This document shows, one piece after another, positions 16,265-26,217 of a DNA stretch of 64,000 nucleotides. Both the position numbers and the translations under genes were made by a program. The notes under the pieces are model-generated. The model was not told the origin of the DNA, ran no database searches, and saw only the letters and a list, made by a program, of their open reading frames with translations. The stretch is taken from assembly GCF_019603315.1 (NCBI RefSeq), contig NZ_CP080649.1, forward strand, positions 186,001 through 250,000, given 5' to 3'. Position 1 is the stretch's first letter; the number at the start of each line of letters is the position of its first letter. The stretch comes from Ruficoccus sp. ZRK36 (GTDB taxonomy: Bacteria > Verrucomicrobiota > Verrucomicrobiia > Opitutales > Cerasicoccaceae).

Positions 16265-17509
16265 ATGCACAAGAGCACCCGCATTGTTATCACCGGCCTG
16301 GGGCTGACCGCCCCCAATGGCAATACCCTGGCCGAGTTCCGGCAGAACCTTCTTGGCGGCGTCGCCCGCCTGCAGAACATCGACATCCGCCACATGGGCC
16401 AGGTGCACGCCGGGGTGTGCGACTTTGATCCGCTCAAGTACCAGAAGCGCAAGGAGCTACGCAACGGCACCCGCGCTGGCAGCGTCTCGATCTACTGCGC
16501 CCGCGAAGCCATTGCTGACAGCGGCCTGGATCTGGAGAGCCTGGACAAGAGCCGCGTCGGCGTCTACCTCGGCATCACCGAGCACGGCAACGTAGAGACC
16601 GAGAACGAGATCTTCAACATCTCGCAGTTCGACTACGACACGAAGTTCTGGACGCACCACCACAACCCCCGCACCGTGGCCAATAACCCCGCCGGGGAAG
16701 TCACGCTGAATCTCGGCATCACCGGACCGCACTACACCATCGGTGCCGCCTGCGCCGCCGGCAACGCCGGCCTCATCCAGGCCGCCCAGATGCTCATGCT
16801 CGGTGAGTGCGACCTCGCCCTGGCAGGCGGCATCAGCGAGAGCATCCACACATTCGGGATTTTCGCCGGGTTTAAAAACCAGGGCGCCCTCGCCGTCAAT
16901 GAGGACCCCAACAAGGCCTCCCGCCCCTTTGACCAGGACCGCAATGGTATCGTGGTCTCCGAAGGCGGCTGCATCTACACCGTTGAGCGGCTGGAGGATG
17001 CGCAGGCCCGCGGCGCAAAGATTTACGGTGAAATCGCCGGTTGGTGCATCAACTCCGACGCTACCGACGCCGTTCTGCCCAACCCCGAACGTCAGGCCCA
17101 GTGCATGCGCTCCGCGCTCGCACGCGCCGGGATGGAGCCGGGGGACATCTCCATCGTTAACACCCACGCCACCGCCACAAAAATGGGTGACATCCAGGAA
17201 ATGACGGCGGTCCGCGAGGTCTTCGGGGGATGTGAAAACACTTGGGTTAACAACACCAAAAGCTTTATCGGACACGCCATGGGCGCTGCCGGGGCACTTG
17301 AGCTGGCCGGAAACCTGCCTGCCTTCGAGGACGGCGTCGTCCATCCCACGATCAATGTGGATAATCTTGACCCGGCATGCGAATTTCCCACGCTGGTCCT
17401 GAACGAGCCGAAAAAAATCGGCAGGGTTGACAGCATCCTGAACAACTCTTTCGGTATGCTCGGTATCAACTCCGCCCTCATTATCAAACGAGTTGCGGCC
17501 ACCCAGTAA
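16265..17509 (+). CDS. beta-ketoacyl-ACP synthase (FabF-like)
   Basis: Decarboxylative condensation that lengthens acyl-ACP chains. 414 residues, thiolase fold. The catalytic triad is visible: Cys163 in GAACAAGNAG, His301 in NTHATAT and His337 in IGHAMGAAGALE. The usual NTHGTGT is NTHATAT here and the usual TACATG-like nucleophile loop is GAACAAG, so it is divergent from housekeeping FabF. It starts a three-gene run with an acyl carrier protein (14 bases on) and a desaturase-like flavoprotein. This suggests a dedicated pathway, not central fatty acid synthesis. Confidence 0.88.
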   Translation: MHKSTRIVITGLGLTAPNGNTLAEFRQNLLGGVARLQNIDIRHMGQVHAGVCDFDPLKYQKRKELRNGTRAGSVSIYCAREAIADSGLDLESLDKSRVGVYLGITEHGNVETENEIFNISQFDYDTKFWTHHHNPRTVANNPAGEVTLNLGITGPHYTIGAACAAGNAGLIQAAQMLMLGECDLALAGGISESIHTFGIFAGFKNQGALAVNEDPNKASRPFDQDRNGIVVSEGGCIYTVERLEDAQARGAKIYGEIAGWCINSDATDAVLPNPERQAQCMRSALARAGMEPGDISIVNTHATATKMGDIQEMTAVREVFGGCENTWVNNTKSFIGHAMGAAGALELAGNLPAFEDGVVHPTINVDNLDPACEFPTLVLNEPKKIGRVDSILNNSFGMLGINSALIIKRVAATQ

Positions 17510-17523
17510 ATTGACCAAGGAAC

Positions 17524-17781
17524 ATGACCAAAGACGAAATCAAGCAGATCGTGCTGGATATTATCGCTGAAATCGCGCCCGACGAGGATCTCTCGGACGT
17601 CAAGCCTGACGTGCGTCTGCGCGACCAGCTCGACCTGGATTCCATGGACTTTCTCGACATCGTGATGGAGCTGCGCAAGCAGCATGGCATCGAAGTGCCC
17701 GAAGAGGAGTACCCAAAGCTGGCCTCCCTCGACAGCTGCGCTGACTACCTTGAGCCGAAATTCGCGGCTCTGAAGGCCTAG
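17524..17781 (+). CDS. acyl carrier protein
   Basis: 85 residues, acidic, with the phosphopantetheine attachment motif DLDSMDFLD (Ser40). Length and the helix II pattern fit ACP. It follows the ketosynthase by 14 bases, so it is almost surely its partner. The sequence after DSMD (FLDIVMELRKQHGIEVPEEEY) resembles carriers of specialised fatty-acid or polyene clusters more than AcpP, which is an inference. Confidence 0.9.
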   Translation: MTKDEIKQIVLDIIAEIAPDEDLSDVKPDVRLRDQLDLDSMDFLDIVMELRKQHGIEVPEEEYPKLASLDSCADYLEPKFAALKA

Positions 17782-17867
17782 TCGCGCTTTCCCCCGCCTC
17801 CCGTTAAGCGGCCACCAGGCCGCATGACGGGAGTTTCACGTTTATATCCCCCAATCGGAACCAGCGC

Positions 17868-19247
17868 TTGGCTGAGCGATACGACACGATCATTATCGGC
17901 GCGGGCTTTGCCGGACTCTCCGCGGGCATTCGGCTGGCCCAGTTCCAGCAGCGCGTGCTCATTCTGGAGGCCCACACGCTGCCCGGTGGGCTCAACTCGT
18001 ACTACTTCCGCGGCAAGGGGAATCTCTACAACAGCGGGCTGCACACGGTCACCAACTTCAACGCGAAGAACCGCCGTTGGGGCTTTGGGCTGATCTGCCG
18101 TAATCTCGGCATCGATCCGGCGGACTTCCGGCTCGTCCCGCCCAAGCACCCCTCCGCCCTGCAAATGCCGCAGGGGGAGCTGCTCTTCGGTAACGACCTG
18201 GAGCTGCTCCGCAGCTCGATCCGGGATAAATTCCCTGATGAGATCGACGCCTTTGACCGCTTCTGTGCGGACCTGAAGACACCCCGCGACCCCGCCGAGC
18301 TCCAGCGCGCAGGCAGCCGGGAGCTTTTAGACGGATACTTTTCCGACCCCCTGCTGATCGACCTGCTGGAGCTGCCCGTCTACATCTACGGCGGCTACCG
18401 TGAGGGGCAGATCGACGCCGCCACCTACGGCACGGTCTTCCGGTCGATCTTTCTGGAGGGCTGTGGCTCACCGCCCGACATCAAGCACGTCCTCGACCTG
18501 CTGATTGCCCGCTTTAAATCGCTGGGCGGCACCTTGAAAACCCGACGCCGCGTGGCCCGGATCGTGACCGAGGATGGAGCTTTCCGTGGGGTCGAGTTGG
18601 CCGATGGCACTCAGATCGAGGCCGACGCCTGCCTCTCCTCCGCCGGTCTGGCCGAAACCGGGCAGCTGGCCGGGCAAGCCTGGGGCAAAAGCGGCGATCT
18701 GTCCGTCTTTGAAACGGTCGTGGCCATGAACCGCCCGCTGGACGAGCTCGGCGTTGACCGCACCCTGCTCATGGTCTGCCTGGAGCCGGAGTTTCACTGG
18801 CGTGCCCCTGAGGGCCGTCAGGAGTACCTGCACCTCACGCTCGCAGCGTCCGACAACTACCTTTTTACCGACACGCCTGATGCGCACCATCTGAAGATCG
18901 GGTGCTTCCAGAAAGGCTCGCTCTGGCTCGGCCTGGATGAGGAAGGCTACCGGCGCGAAAAGCTCCTGCTGGAAGAAAAGATGCTCAACGAACTGACCAA
19001 GCGCTTCCCGGCGCTGCTGGACGAGCCGGTCCTCCACCATGAGTCTCTCAGCCCCAAAACCGTGGTGGACTACACCAGCCACCTCAACGGCGGCATCTAC
19101 GGCGGCAGTGTAAAAACTTTTGATGGTTCGACCCCGATTCAGGGTCTGTACGCGATCGGTAATGATCAGGCCGGGATCGGTATCATGGGCGCGCTCACGA
19201 GCGGCGTGATCGTAGCCAACTACAAAGTGGTTCTGGCCGGACAATAG
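17868..19247 (+). CDS. FAD-dependent phytoene-desaturase-like oxidoreductase
   Basis: 459 residues. The N-terminal dinucleotide-binding motif DTIIIGAGFAGLSAGIRLA is followed by LEAHTLPGGLNS, as in the CrtI/CrtISO family. The C-terminal IQGLYAIGNDQAGIGIMGALTSG is the second FAD-contact region. It starts at a TTG at 17868, which gives MAERYDTIIIGAG; no ATG gives a full Rossmann fold. It forms an operon-like group with the ketosynthase and ACP genes. Its substrate may be an acyl chain or polyene and not a carotenoid, since no other carotenoid gene is present. Similar trios occur in ladderane-type clusters of anammox bacteria, by memory. Confidence 0.82.
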   Translation: MAERYDTIIIGAGFAGLSAGIRLAQFQQRVLILEAHTLPGGLNSYYFRGKGNLYNSGLHTVTNFNAKNRRWGFGLICRNLGIDPADFRLVPPKHPSALQMPQGELLFGNDLELLRSSIRDKFPDEIDAFDRFCADLKTPRDPAELQRAGSRELLDGYFSDPLLIDLLELPVYIYGGYREGQIDAATYGTVFRSIFLEGCGSPPDIKHVLDLLIARFKSLGGTLKTRRRVARIVTEDGAFRGVELADGTQIEADACLSSAGLAETGQLAGQAWGKSGDLSVFETVVAMNRPLDELGVDRTLLMVCLEPEFHWRAPEGRQEYLHLTLAASDNYLFTDTPDAHHLKIGCFQKGSLWLGLDEEGYRREKLLLEEKMLNELTKRFPALLDEPVLHHESLSPKTVVDYTSHLNGGIYGGSVKTFDGSTPIQGLYAIGNDQAGIGIMGALTSGVIVANYKVVLAGQ

Positions 19248-19308
19248 TTGAAAAAAAAGGCCTCGGGCCGGAATTTTTTAGGGACCTAAGCCTCTAGTGA
19301 GCAGTCAT

Positions 19309-19431
19309 CTAGTTTGCGAGGAGCAAATATAGATTGAAACCCACCATAAAAATGACTATTGCTATCACAATGTAACGCATGGGCCACGACTTAGGCGCCT
19401 TCTTTTTACTGGAATCGTTTGGCTTCTCCAT
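19309..19431 (-). CDS. small single-pass membrane protein (40 aa)
   Basis: I translated the reverse strand of the otherwise empty 319-bp gap. The ATG at 19431 opens a 40-residue frame closed by TAG: a charged, lysine-rich head (MEKPNDSSKKKAPKSWP) and then one hydrophobic helix (YIVIAIVIFMVGFNLYLLLA) with a terminal Asn. The basic-then-hydrophobic layout suggests a helix with its N-terminus inside. No Shine-Dalgarno site is seen. Base use is more AT-rich than in the neighbours. It is convergent with the desaturase gene and divergent from the hybrid kinase. Confidence 0.55.
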   Translation of the reverse strand: MEKPNDSSKKKAPKSWPMRYIVIAIVIFMVGFNLYLLLAN

Positions 19432-19566
19432 AAATTGCGATTAATTAGCTTTATGAGCAGTTTTACTAGAAGGGTTTTCCTTCCAGAAAATGGCAAGAAA
19501 AAGGCTTAAGGGCATTTGATGTATTACGATAAGTAGGGTATAAATCCTAGAAAAATAGCTCAAGGC

Positions 19567-22314
19567 ATGGGCCTATTTGATGAACGCAAACTCGCTGGAC
19601 TATCCAAGGTTATGCCTTGGCCGTACTTGCTGTGCCAGCGTTCAGGGGAGATCGTCTATGCCAACCGCCATTTTCAGCGCCTGCTGAACGCCTCATACCC
19701 CCTCAGAAACGGCCCATCCGTACCGGAACTTTTCGAGTGCGTAGGCGGCGGAAACAGCGTGGCCGAGGAGTTGGCATGTACCATCCCGGGACGCGCCAGC
19801 CATGGTAAGTGGCAGCTCATCGACGAGCAGGAGAAGCTGATTTTCGAGGTCATGGTCGAGCAGGACCCTGACGATGCGGACCTGCTCTGGGTCATCGTGA
19901 TGGAGAACCCGGTCATCAACGACCAGATCGTCCTCGGCAGCCAGAGCGAGCTGCGCCTGCTCCAGATCCTGATGGATCACACCCTGGACTACGTGTACTT
20001 CCAGGACATCCGCGGGCACTTCATCATCGCCAACCGCGCCTTTCAGCGGCTGATCCGCACCCCCCACCCCGGCTACGAGATCGGGCGCAAGCTCTCGGAC
20101 TTCGTCAACGAGAAGACCGCCATCGCCTCCGAGGAGGTGGACCACGAGGTGCTGACCAGCCTGCAGCCGATCATTAACAACGTCAGCTATTTCCAGCTCA
20201 AGGACGGGCCGGGCCTCTGGCTGCAGTCTACGAAGATGCCGGTCTTCGACAGCAACAACAAGCGCCTCGGCGTCGTCTGCGTGAGCCGCAATATCTCCGA
20301 CTCCGTCGAGCAGGAGCGCAAGCTGCGCGAGGCCATGACCCGCGCCGAGCAGGCCAGCCGCGCCAAGAGCGACTTCCTGGCGAACATGAGCCACGAGATC
20401 CGCACCCCGATCAACGGCATCATCGGGATGGCCGAGCTTTCGCTCGATTCCGACCTGGGCCCCGAGCAGGAGAAGTACGTCCAGACCATCGTTAATTGCA
20501 GCAACACCCTGCTCTCCCTCATCAACGACCTGCTCGACTTCTCGAAGATCGAGTCCGGGCAGCTTGAGCTTGAGGAGATCAATTTCAATCTGGTCACGCT
20601 CATGGAGGAGTGCCTCGACCAGTTCGTCGCCCAGACCCGCGAGAAGGGCATCGAGCTGGCACTCCAGATCAGCCCCGACCTGCCCGCCCATGTGCGCGGC
20701 GACCCCACCCGCTTCCGCCAGATCCTCAGTAACCTGATCAGCAATGCGGTCAAGTTCACCGACGAGGGCGAGATCGTAGTCTCGGCTCAGCCGACGGGAG
20801 AAGAGGACGGCTTGTCACGCCTCAGCTTCACCGTAGCCGACACGGGCATCGGCATCCCCGATTGCCGCAAAGACGCGATCTTTGACAGCTTCACCCAGGC
20901 AGACTCTTCGACCACCCGTAAGTACGGGGGCACCGGGCTGGGCCTGTCCATCTGCCGCCAGCTGGCGGAGATGATGGGCGGCATGATCAGCGTGGACAGC
21001 TGCCTGGACAAAGGCTCGGCCTTCACGGTGGAGATTCCTTTCCAGACCTTCAAGCGCCGCGATAGCGTCCCCCGTAAGCAGTTGAAAAAGCTGCAGGGGA
21101 TGCGCGTCCTGATCATCGACGACCACCAGACCAATCGCACCATCCTCTCGGAGCTGTGCAAGAACTGGGGGCTCGATGCCCAGGAAGCTCAGGGCGGCCT
21201 GCAAGCACTCGAAATGCTGGAGCGCGCAGTCGAGATCGGTAAGCCCTACCAGCTCATCCTGCTCGACCAGCAGATGCCACACCTGAGCGGGCTCGAAGTC
21301 GCCGGGCTGATCGTCAACCGCCAGCAGCTGGCCGGTGCTAAGATCGTCCTGCTGTCCTCCTCGCTCAATCAGGACGAGACCCGACGCGCCACAAAGCTCG
21401 GCATCCAGCGTTTCCTGAGCAAGCCCATCAAGCAATCCGTATTACTGGAGGCCCTGCTTGAGCTTTTCGAGCTCTCGACCCCGATGCGTCAGCATCCCTC
21501 GCGCTCGGTCAGCACCCAACTGCAGCAGCAGCCGCAGACCGAGAGTGCCATGAAGCCCATGCGCATCCTGCTGGCCGAGGATAACCCGATCAATCAGGAG
21601 GTCACCCTCCGACGGCTGAAAAAGATGGGGCACGACGTCACCCTGGTGGAAAATGGACGGCTCGCTGTCGAAGCCTGCCAGGCCGTGCGCTTTGACCTCG
21701 TTCTCATGGACGTGCAGATGCCCGAAATGGACGGCATCGAGGCCACCCGGCGAATCCGCGATCTGGAGAAACACCGTGGCTCACGCACCGTAATCGTTGC
21801 CATGACAGCACGGGCCATGTCCAGTGACGAGGCCCTGTGCCTGGAGGCGGGCATGGATGCCTACATCGCCAAACCCTTCCGCGCGGCCAAGCTCCAGGCG
21901 GTGTTTAACTCCATCGCAAACGGCCTCGGGCAGACCGCGAACGATGCCGACCAGTGTGCGCCCTCGCAGGCTTGCGATCTGGACCAACTCTTTCAGGAGC
22001 TCTCCCCCGAGGATCGGGAAGACCTCCACTCGGCCGCTGAGATCTTTCTACAAAATTACCGCACGGACTGGGACCGACTCCAGCACGCCTGGCAGAAGGG
22101 CGAGTTCCCGGAGATCAATCACCTCGCCCACAGCATCAAAGGGGGTGCCTTGATTTTCCAGGCCCGCCGCCTGAGCAAACTGGCGGAAAGCCTGGAGCTG
22201 GCCGCGCTCAACTCTGAGTCCGAGACCATCGTGACCCTTATGCCCGCCTTGGAAAAAGAGCTGGAGAGCTTTGCAAAACTTCTCCGCGCCTACCTCGGCA
22301 AGCGTAAGGTCTGA
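19567..22314 (+). CDS. hybrid sensor histidine kinase (PAS-HisKA-HATPase-REC-REC-HPt)
   Basis: 915 residues, BarA-type phosphorelay protein without obvious membrane helices, so probably cytoplasmic. A PAS-like domain lies at about 125-245 ([17 protein letters not shown]), the HisKA phospho-histidine at His276 in [15 protein letters not shown], and the ATP-binding domain to about 490 ([30 protein letters not shown]). Two receiver domains follow with Asp567 (LILLDQQMP) and Asp715 (LVLMDVQMP), both with the conserved lysine later on. A C-terminal HPt carries His855 in [11 protein letters not shown]. All relay residues are present. A separate output regulator is not adjacent. Confidence 0.93.
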   Translation: MGLFDERKLAGLSKVMPWPYLLCQRSGEIVYANRHFQRLLNASYPLRNGPSVPELFECVGGGNSVAEELACTIPGRASHGKWQLIDEQEKLIFEVMVEQDPDDADLLWVIVMENPVINDQIVLGSQSELRLLQILMDHTLDYVYFQDIRGHFIIANRAFQRLIRTPHPGYEIGRKLSDFVNEKTAIASEEVDHEVLTSLQPIINNVSYFQLKDGPGLWLQSTKMPVFDSNNKRLGVVCVSRNISDSVEQERKLREAMTRAEQASRAKSDFLANMSHEIRTPINGIIGMAELSLDSDLGPEQEKYVQTIVNCSNTLLSLINDLLDFSKIESGQLELEEINFNLVTLMEECLDQFVAQTREKGIELALQISPDLPAHVRGDPTRFRQILSNLISNAVKFTDEGEIVVSAQPTGEEDGLSRLSFTVADTGIGIPDCRKDAIFDSFTQADSSTTRKYGGTGLGLSICRQLAEMMGGMISVDSCLDKGSAFTVEIPFQTFKRRDSVPRKQLKKLQGMRVLIIDDHQTNRTILSELCKNWGLDAQEAQGGLQALEMLERAVEIGKPYQLILLDQQMPHLSGLEVAGLIVNRQQLAGAKIVLLSSSLNQDETRRATKLGIQRFLSKPIKQSVLLEALLELFELSTPMRQHPSRSVSTQLQQQPQTESAMKPMRILLAEDNPINQEVTLRRLKKMGHDVTLVENGRLAVEACQAVRFDLVLMDVQMPEMDGIEATRRIRDLEKHRGSRTVIVAMTARAMSSDEALCLEAGMDAYIAKPFRAAKLQAVFNSIANGLGQTANDADQCAPSQACDLDQLFQELSPEDREDLHSAAEIFLQNYRTDWDRLQHAWQKGEFPEINHLAHSIKGGALIFQARRLSKLAESLELAALNSESETIVTLMPALEKELESFAKLLRAYLGKRKV

Positions 22315-22424
22315 TCCCTTCCGAATAAACGGCAGCGGAGGGGGAATTTCGGCTTCTGACTTGCGGGGCCACGGGGTGCCCGTAGAGTGATGAAAGTGGC
22401 TGCAACACTCGCCACGATACACTT

Positions 22425-22721
22425 ATGGCCGACCCGACAAATCCACTCGCCGCACCAGTTACCCAGACGGAAACTGAGGTAGAGTTGCCATGGCTGGTCA
22501 TCGTGCGTAACGACCCGGTCAACCTCATGGAGTATGTCGTCATGGTCTTCCGGCGTGTCTTCGGATACGATCTGGAAAAGGCCCGCAAGCACATGCTCGA
22601 AGTCCATGAGCTCGGGCGCTCAGTCCTGTGGTCCGGGGAGCGCGAGCAGGCCGAGTCCTACGTCTACCAGCTTCAGGAGTGGCAGCTCAGTGCCTGCCTC
22701 CAGCGCGACGAGGGCGAGTAA
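22425..22721 (+). CDS. clpS: ATP-dependent Clp protease adaptor ClpS
   Basis: Delivers N-degron substrates to ClpAP. 98 residues; the core WLVIVRNDPVNLMEYVVMVFRRVFGYD matches the ClpS N-end-binding fold (usual VLLLNDDxTPMEFV), with the conserved Asp and Met-Glu, then ARKHMLEVHELGRSVLWSGEREQAE, which matches the A-x-xx-M-x-x-VHxxG-x-a region. The N-terminal 20 residues are flexible. It is followed 104 bases on by a gene of the type often linked to clpS in Actinobacteria. No clpA is in the window. Confidence 0.9.
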   Translation: MADPTNPLAAPVTQTETEVELPWLVIVRNDPVNLMEYVVMVFRRVFGYDLEKARKHMLEVHELGRSVLWSGEREQAESYVYQLQEWQLSACLQRDEGE

Positions 22722-22825
22722 AACGCCCCCACTCTGGCCCGGCGACTGCTCAACTCCGGCTGAGCCTTGCCATCGGGCATGATCTGCTTTCAGTATTCAT
22801 AGCCTGACACGCTACGTCCCGCACC

Positions 22826-23269
22826 ATGCCTGAAATCCATCTGCACGTCAGTCCCATCTTCCTTACTACCTTCCGCGACCTCGTGGAGGGCTTCACTCGC
22901 CATGTCGGCGTGCAGCTCGCCGTGCAGGCAGATGGTCCCGACCCCGATGATGAAGACCTGATGGAAGCCTGGCGGGAAGGTCTGCTGGAGACCGTCCGCG
23001 ACGACTGCGCGCAGCTCATGCTGCTGCTGAACGACTCCGGCCTCGGGCAGGATAAGGTCGTGCTCTCAGAAGAGGCCGCGCTCAGCGTCTTGCGAGCCTG
23101 CTCAGCCGTCCGCCTGAAGATCCAGCAGCTGTTCCTCAAGCCCTACGGGGACGAGCAGCTCGAAGAGGGCGAACTGGACTTTGACGAAATGAGCATCGAG
23201 CTGCAGCAGGTCTACGCCTGCTACATCTTTCTGGCTGGACTGCAAGAGGTACTCATCCAGGAGCTGTAG
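22826..23269 (+). CDS. DUF2017-like protein next to clpS
   Basis: 147 residues, acidic and helical. The C-terminal segment LSEEAALSVLRACSAVRLKIQQLFL fits the pattern of actinobacterial DUF2017 (W/L-L-R-A-L-N-D-x-R-L-x-L-G-x-R-L), and the middle RDDCAQLMLLLND fits its earlier helix. In Actinobacteria DUF2017 genes sit beside clpS, the same arrangement as here. Assignment is by pattern memory only. The function is unknown; a part in the ClpS/ClpAP pathway is inferred from position. A hairpin overlaps the stop codon. Confidence 0.65.
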   Translation: MPEIHLHVSPIFLTTFRDLVEGFTRHVGVQLAVQADGPDPDDEDLMEAWREGLLETVRDDCAQLMLLLNDSGLGQDKVVLSEEAALSVLRACSAVRLKIQQLFLKPYGDEQLEEGELDFDEMSIELQQVYACYIFLAGLQEVLIQEL

Positions 23270-23283
23270 GGGCGAGCGCCCCT
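23268..23283. terminator. hairpin at convergent gene ends
   Basis: AGGGGCGAGCGCCCCT, arms of 6-7 bases about a two-base to four-base loop. It overlaps the TAG of the upstream gene and lies between two convergent genes. There is no T-run. Confidence 0.5.
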
Positions 23284-23317
23284 CATTGTCCTGCGCTACC
23301 GTGCCCTGCGCGCCGAC

Positions 23318-26080
23318 TCACCCGAAGGAGGCCATCAGGCGCTCAAGCTCGGCGGCCTTGGCTTTGTTTTCAGCTAAAGTCTGGCGGACGCCCTCGACCA
23401 CTTCGGCAGGAGCCTTACCGGTGAACTTCTCGTTCCCGAGCTTCGCCTCTGCGCCACGGATGGCACCCGCGAGCTTTTCCAGCTCCTTACCCAGACGCTT
23501 CTTCTCGGCCTCGGTGTCCACACTGCTGGCCAAATCCAGATAGAGCGTGCCGAGCGCCGTGACGGAGGCCGGAGCATCCTGCACATCATCGCGCGGCTCG
23601 ATACCAGCTGCCCCGACGAGGCGCTTGAGCTTCTCACCGTGGCTCTCAACCACCGTGCGGTTGGCTGCGTCGCCGACGATGTAGAAGGTCACGTCGCGCT
23701 TGGCGGCGAGGTTGTACTGGGCCTTGAGGGCGCGTGCCTTTTGCACGAAGTCACGCAGCGCCTCGACCTCCTCCATCGCGCTCTGATCGAGCGTGACGTT
23801 AGCAGAGAGGAGCTTGGCCTTCAGTTCCGTGCCGGTACCGGGAGCATAGTTCTGGATGAAGTCATCTTCGCCTGCCGCGTAACCCATGTCGTGCCAGAGC
23901 TGTTCAGTGATGAACGGCGTCAGCGGGTAGAGCATGAGCAGCAGCTGGCGCAGGCACAGGTCCTGGATGGCGAGGCAGTTGGCCTTCAGCTCGGGGTCCT
24001 GCATCTTGGTCTTGGAGACCTCGACGTACCAGTCGCAGAAGTCCGACCAGAAGAATTTGTAAATCTGCTGCGTGACGGCGTTGAACTCGTACGCGGACAG
24101 GTCCTTGTCGTAGGCGTCGAGCGTTTCGACCAGCGAGCCAAGGATGGCGTGGTCGTCTGCATCAAACTTCGCCGGCTCGAGGCGAGCAATAATGTCCTCC
24201 AACGAACCAGCCGCGGATGCCCCCTCCTCCTGTTGCATGAGGCGGAAGCGGCAGGCGTTCCAGAGCTTGTTGCAGAAGTTGCGGCCCTGCTGCAGCGGCG
24301 GGCACTCGGTGACCGCGCCGGTCTGCGGATCGGTGGTGAAGTCGAAGAGCACGTCCTGGCCCTTGGGGGCGATCATGAGCATGCCGAGGCGCATCGAGTC
24401 GGCGCCATAGAGGGCGATCAACTCCAGCGGGTCGGGCGAGTTACCGAGCGACTTGGACATCTTGCGGCCCTTGCCGTCGCGGATGATGCCGTTGAAGTAC
24501 ACGGTCTTGAACGGTACATCGCCCATGAACTCCAGACCCGCCATAATCATGCGCGCCACCCAGAAGAAAATAATATCCGGCCCCGTCGCCAGCGCGGCGG
24601 TCGGGTACCAGAAATCCAGTTCCTTCTTTTGCAGCTCGCTACCCTCCGGCCAGCCGAAAGTCCCAAACGGCCACAGCCAGCTGGAGGCCCAGGTGTCGAG
24701 CACGTCCTCCTCCTGATCCCAGTTTTCGGGGTCGGCGGGGCCGTCCACGGAGACGTGGACGAGCTCGGGGTTTTGAAAGTCTTCGTCGGTGAGCTTGGAG
24801 CGGTCGAGGCCCTTCTTGTACCACACGGGGATGCGGTGGCCCCACCACAGCTGGCGGCTGATGCACCAGTCCTGGATGTTGTCGAGCCAGTGCAGGTAAA
24901 CCTTTTCCCAGCGTTGCGGGTAAAACTTGATCGCCCCGGAGCGGACGGCCTCCTTGGCCTCTTCGACCTTCGGGTACTTGAGCCACCACTGGTCGGACGG
25001 GCGCGGCTCGATCGGCACATCGGCGCGCTCGGAGAAACCGACATTGTTCTCGTACTTCTCGGCCTCGATGAGCAGGCCCTGAGCCTCCAGCAGCTTGACG
25101 GCGAGCTTGCGCGCCTCAAAGCGGTCCTTGCCGTGCAGCTCGGGTACCTCGGGGCAGTCCACCTTACCATCGGCGGTGATGACGATCGGCGCGGGCAGGT
25201 TGTGGCGCTTGCCGATGTCCCAGTCCGCCTGGTCGTGCGCAGGGGTGACCTTCAGCACGCCGGTCCCAAACTCGCGGTCCACGTGCTCGTCCGGCACGAA
25301 GGGGATCTCCGCGCGCGGGAACGGCCGCACCGCGTGCAGCCCGTGCAAGTGCTTGTAGCGCTCGTCCTCGGGGTGGATGGCCACGCCGGTATCGCCCATG
25401 ATAGTCTCGGGGCGGGTGGTGGAAATCTCGACGTACTCGCCGGGGCGCTCGGCGATCTCATAGCGCATCTTGTAGAGGAAGCCCTGCTGCGGCTTCATGA
25501 TGACCTCCTCGTCGGAGAGGGCGGTCAGGCTGACCGGGCACCAGTTGACCATGCGCTTGCCGCGGTAGATCATGCCCTTTTGGTAGAGCTCCACAAAGGC
25601 CGTCAGCACGGCGCGGCTGTAGCCCTCGTCCAGTGTGTGGACGGTGCGCCCCCAGTCACAGGAGGCTCCGAGCTTACGCAGCTGCTTAAGAATAATGCCC
25701 CCGTGCTCGTCGCGCCATTCGCAGGCCTTTTCGACAAATTTCTCGCGCCCGAGGTCGTGGCGAGTCTTGCCCTCCTTGCGCAGTTCGCGCTCGACGCGGG
25801 CCTGCGTGGCGATCCCGGCGTGGTCGGTGCCGGGCACCCAGACGGCGGCCTTACCCTGCTGGCGCGCGCGGCGCGTGAGGATGTCCTGGATGGTGTTGTT
25901 CAGGATGTGCCCCATGTGCAGGACGCCCGTCACATTCGGCGGCGGAATCACGATCGAGTGCGGCTCAACGGCGGAGGTATCCTCCGGCAACACTCCCTTG
26001 AAGCACTTGGCTTCCTCCCAGGCGGCATCCCACCGGGCTTCGACTTCCTGCGGTTCGTAGGCTTTGGCAATCTCGGACAT
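23318..26080 (-). CDS. valS: valyl-tRNA synthetase
   Basis: Charges tRNA-Val. 920 residues of class I synthetase. HIGH-type motif as PPNVTGVLHMGHILNNTI, PGTDHAGIATQA next to it, KMSKS as GRKMSKSLGNSPDPLEL, and a C-terminal coiled-coil arm (ALGTLYLDLASSVDTEAEKKRLGKELEKL...). The editing domain insertion is present (TTRPETIMGDTGVAIHP). Length fits ValS (860-950). It lies downstream of pcp on the same strand with 137 bases between, so it may have its own promoter. A long plus-strand ORF over it is a shadow. Confidence 0.97.
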   Translation of the reverse strand: MSEIAKAYEPQEVEARWDAAWEEAKCFKGVLPEDTSAVEPHSIVIPPPNVTGVLHMGHILNNTIQDILTRRARQQGKAAVWVPGTDHAGIATQARVERELRKEGKTRHDLGREKFVEKACEWRDEHGGIILKQLRKLGASCDWGRTVHTLDEGYSRAVLTAFVELYQKGMIYRGKRMVNWCPVSLTALSDEEVIMKPQQGFLYKMRYEIAERPGEYVEISTTRPETIMGDTGVAIHPEDERYKHLHGLHAVRPFPRAEIPFVPDEHVDREFGTGVLKVTPAHDQADWDIGKRHNLPAPIVITADGKVDCPEVPELHGKDRFEARKLAVKLLEAQGLLIEAEKYENNVGFSERADVPIEPRPSDQWWLKYPKVEEAKEAVRSGAIKFYPQRWEKVYLHWLDNIQDWCISRQLWWGHRIPVWYKKGLDRSKLTDEDFQNPELVHVSVDGPADPENWDQEEDVLDTWASSWLWPFGTFGWPEGSELQKKELDFWYPTAALATGPDIIFFWVARMIMAGLEFMGDVPFKTVYFNGIIRDGKGRKMSKSLGNSPDPLELIALYGADSMRLGMLMIAPKGQDVLFDFTTDPQTGAVTECPPLQQGRNFCNKLWNACRFRLMQQEEGASAAGSLEDIIARLEPAKFDADDHAILGSLVETLDAYDKDLSAYEFNAVTQQIYKFFWSDFCDWYVEVSKTKMQDPELKANCLAIQDLCLRQLLLMLYPLTPFITEQLWHDMGYAAGEDDFIQNYAPGTGTELKAKLLSANVTLDQSAMEEVEALRDFVQKARALKAQYNLAAKRDVTFYIVGDAANRTVVESHGEKLKRLVGAAGIEPRDDVQDAPASVTALGTLYLDLASSVDTEAEKKRLGKELEKLAGAIRGAEAKLGNEKFTGKAPAEVVEGVRQTLAENKAKAAELERLMASFG

Positions 26081-26217
26081 CTTTTCTGTTCCTTACGAAA
26101 AATTGAAACCGGCCATTGTGCCCGCCAGCCGCTCTGGGGCAAGCGCGGTTTTTGGACAGGTTACACCTGCTGGAGGGCTTCGAATACCGTCCGTCGCTTC
26201 GCAGGGACTAGAGTCGT

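Noticed and set aside
9044-22764. Repeated ACTCCGGCTGA near 9.05 and 22.75 kb
   Set aside because: Only two short copies, within the range of chance in GC-rich gaps.
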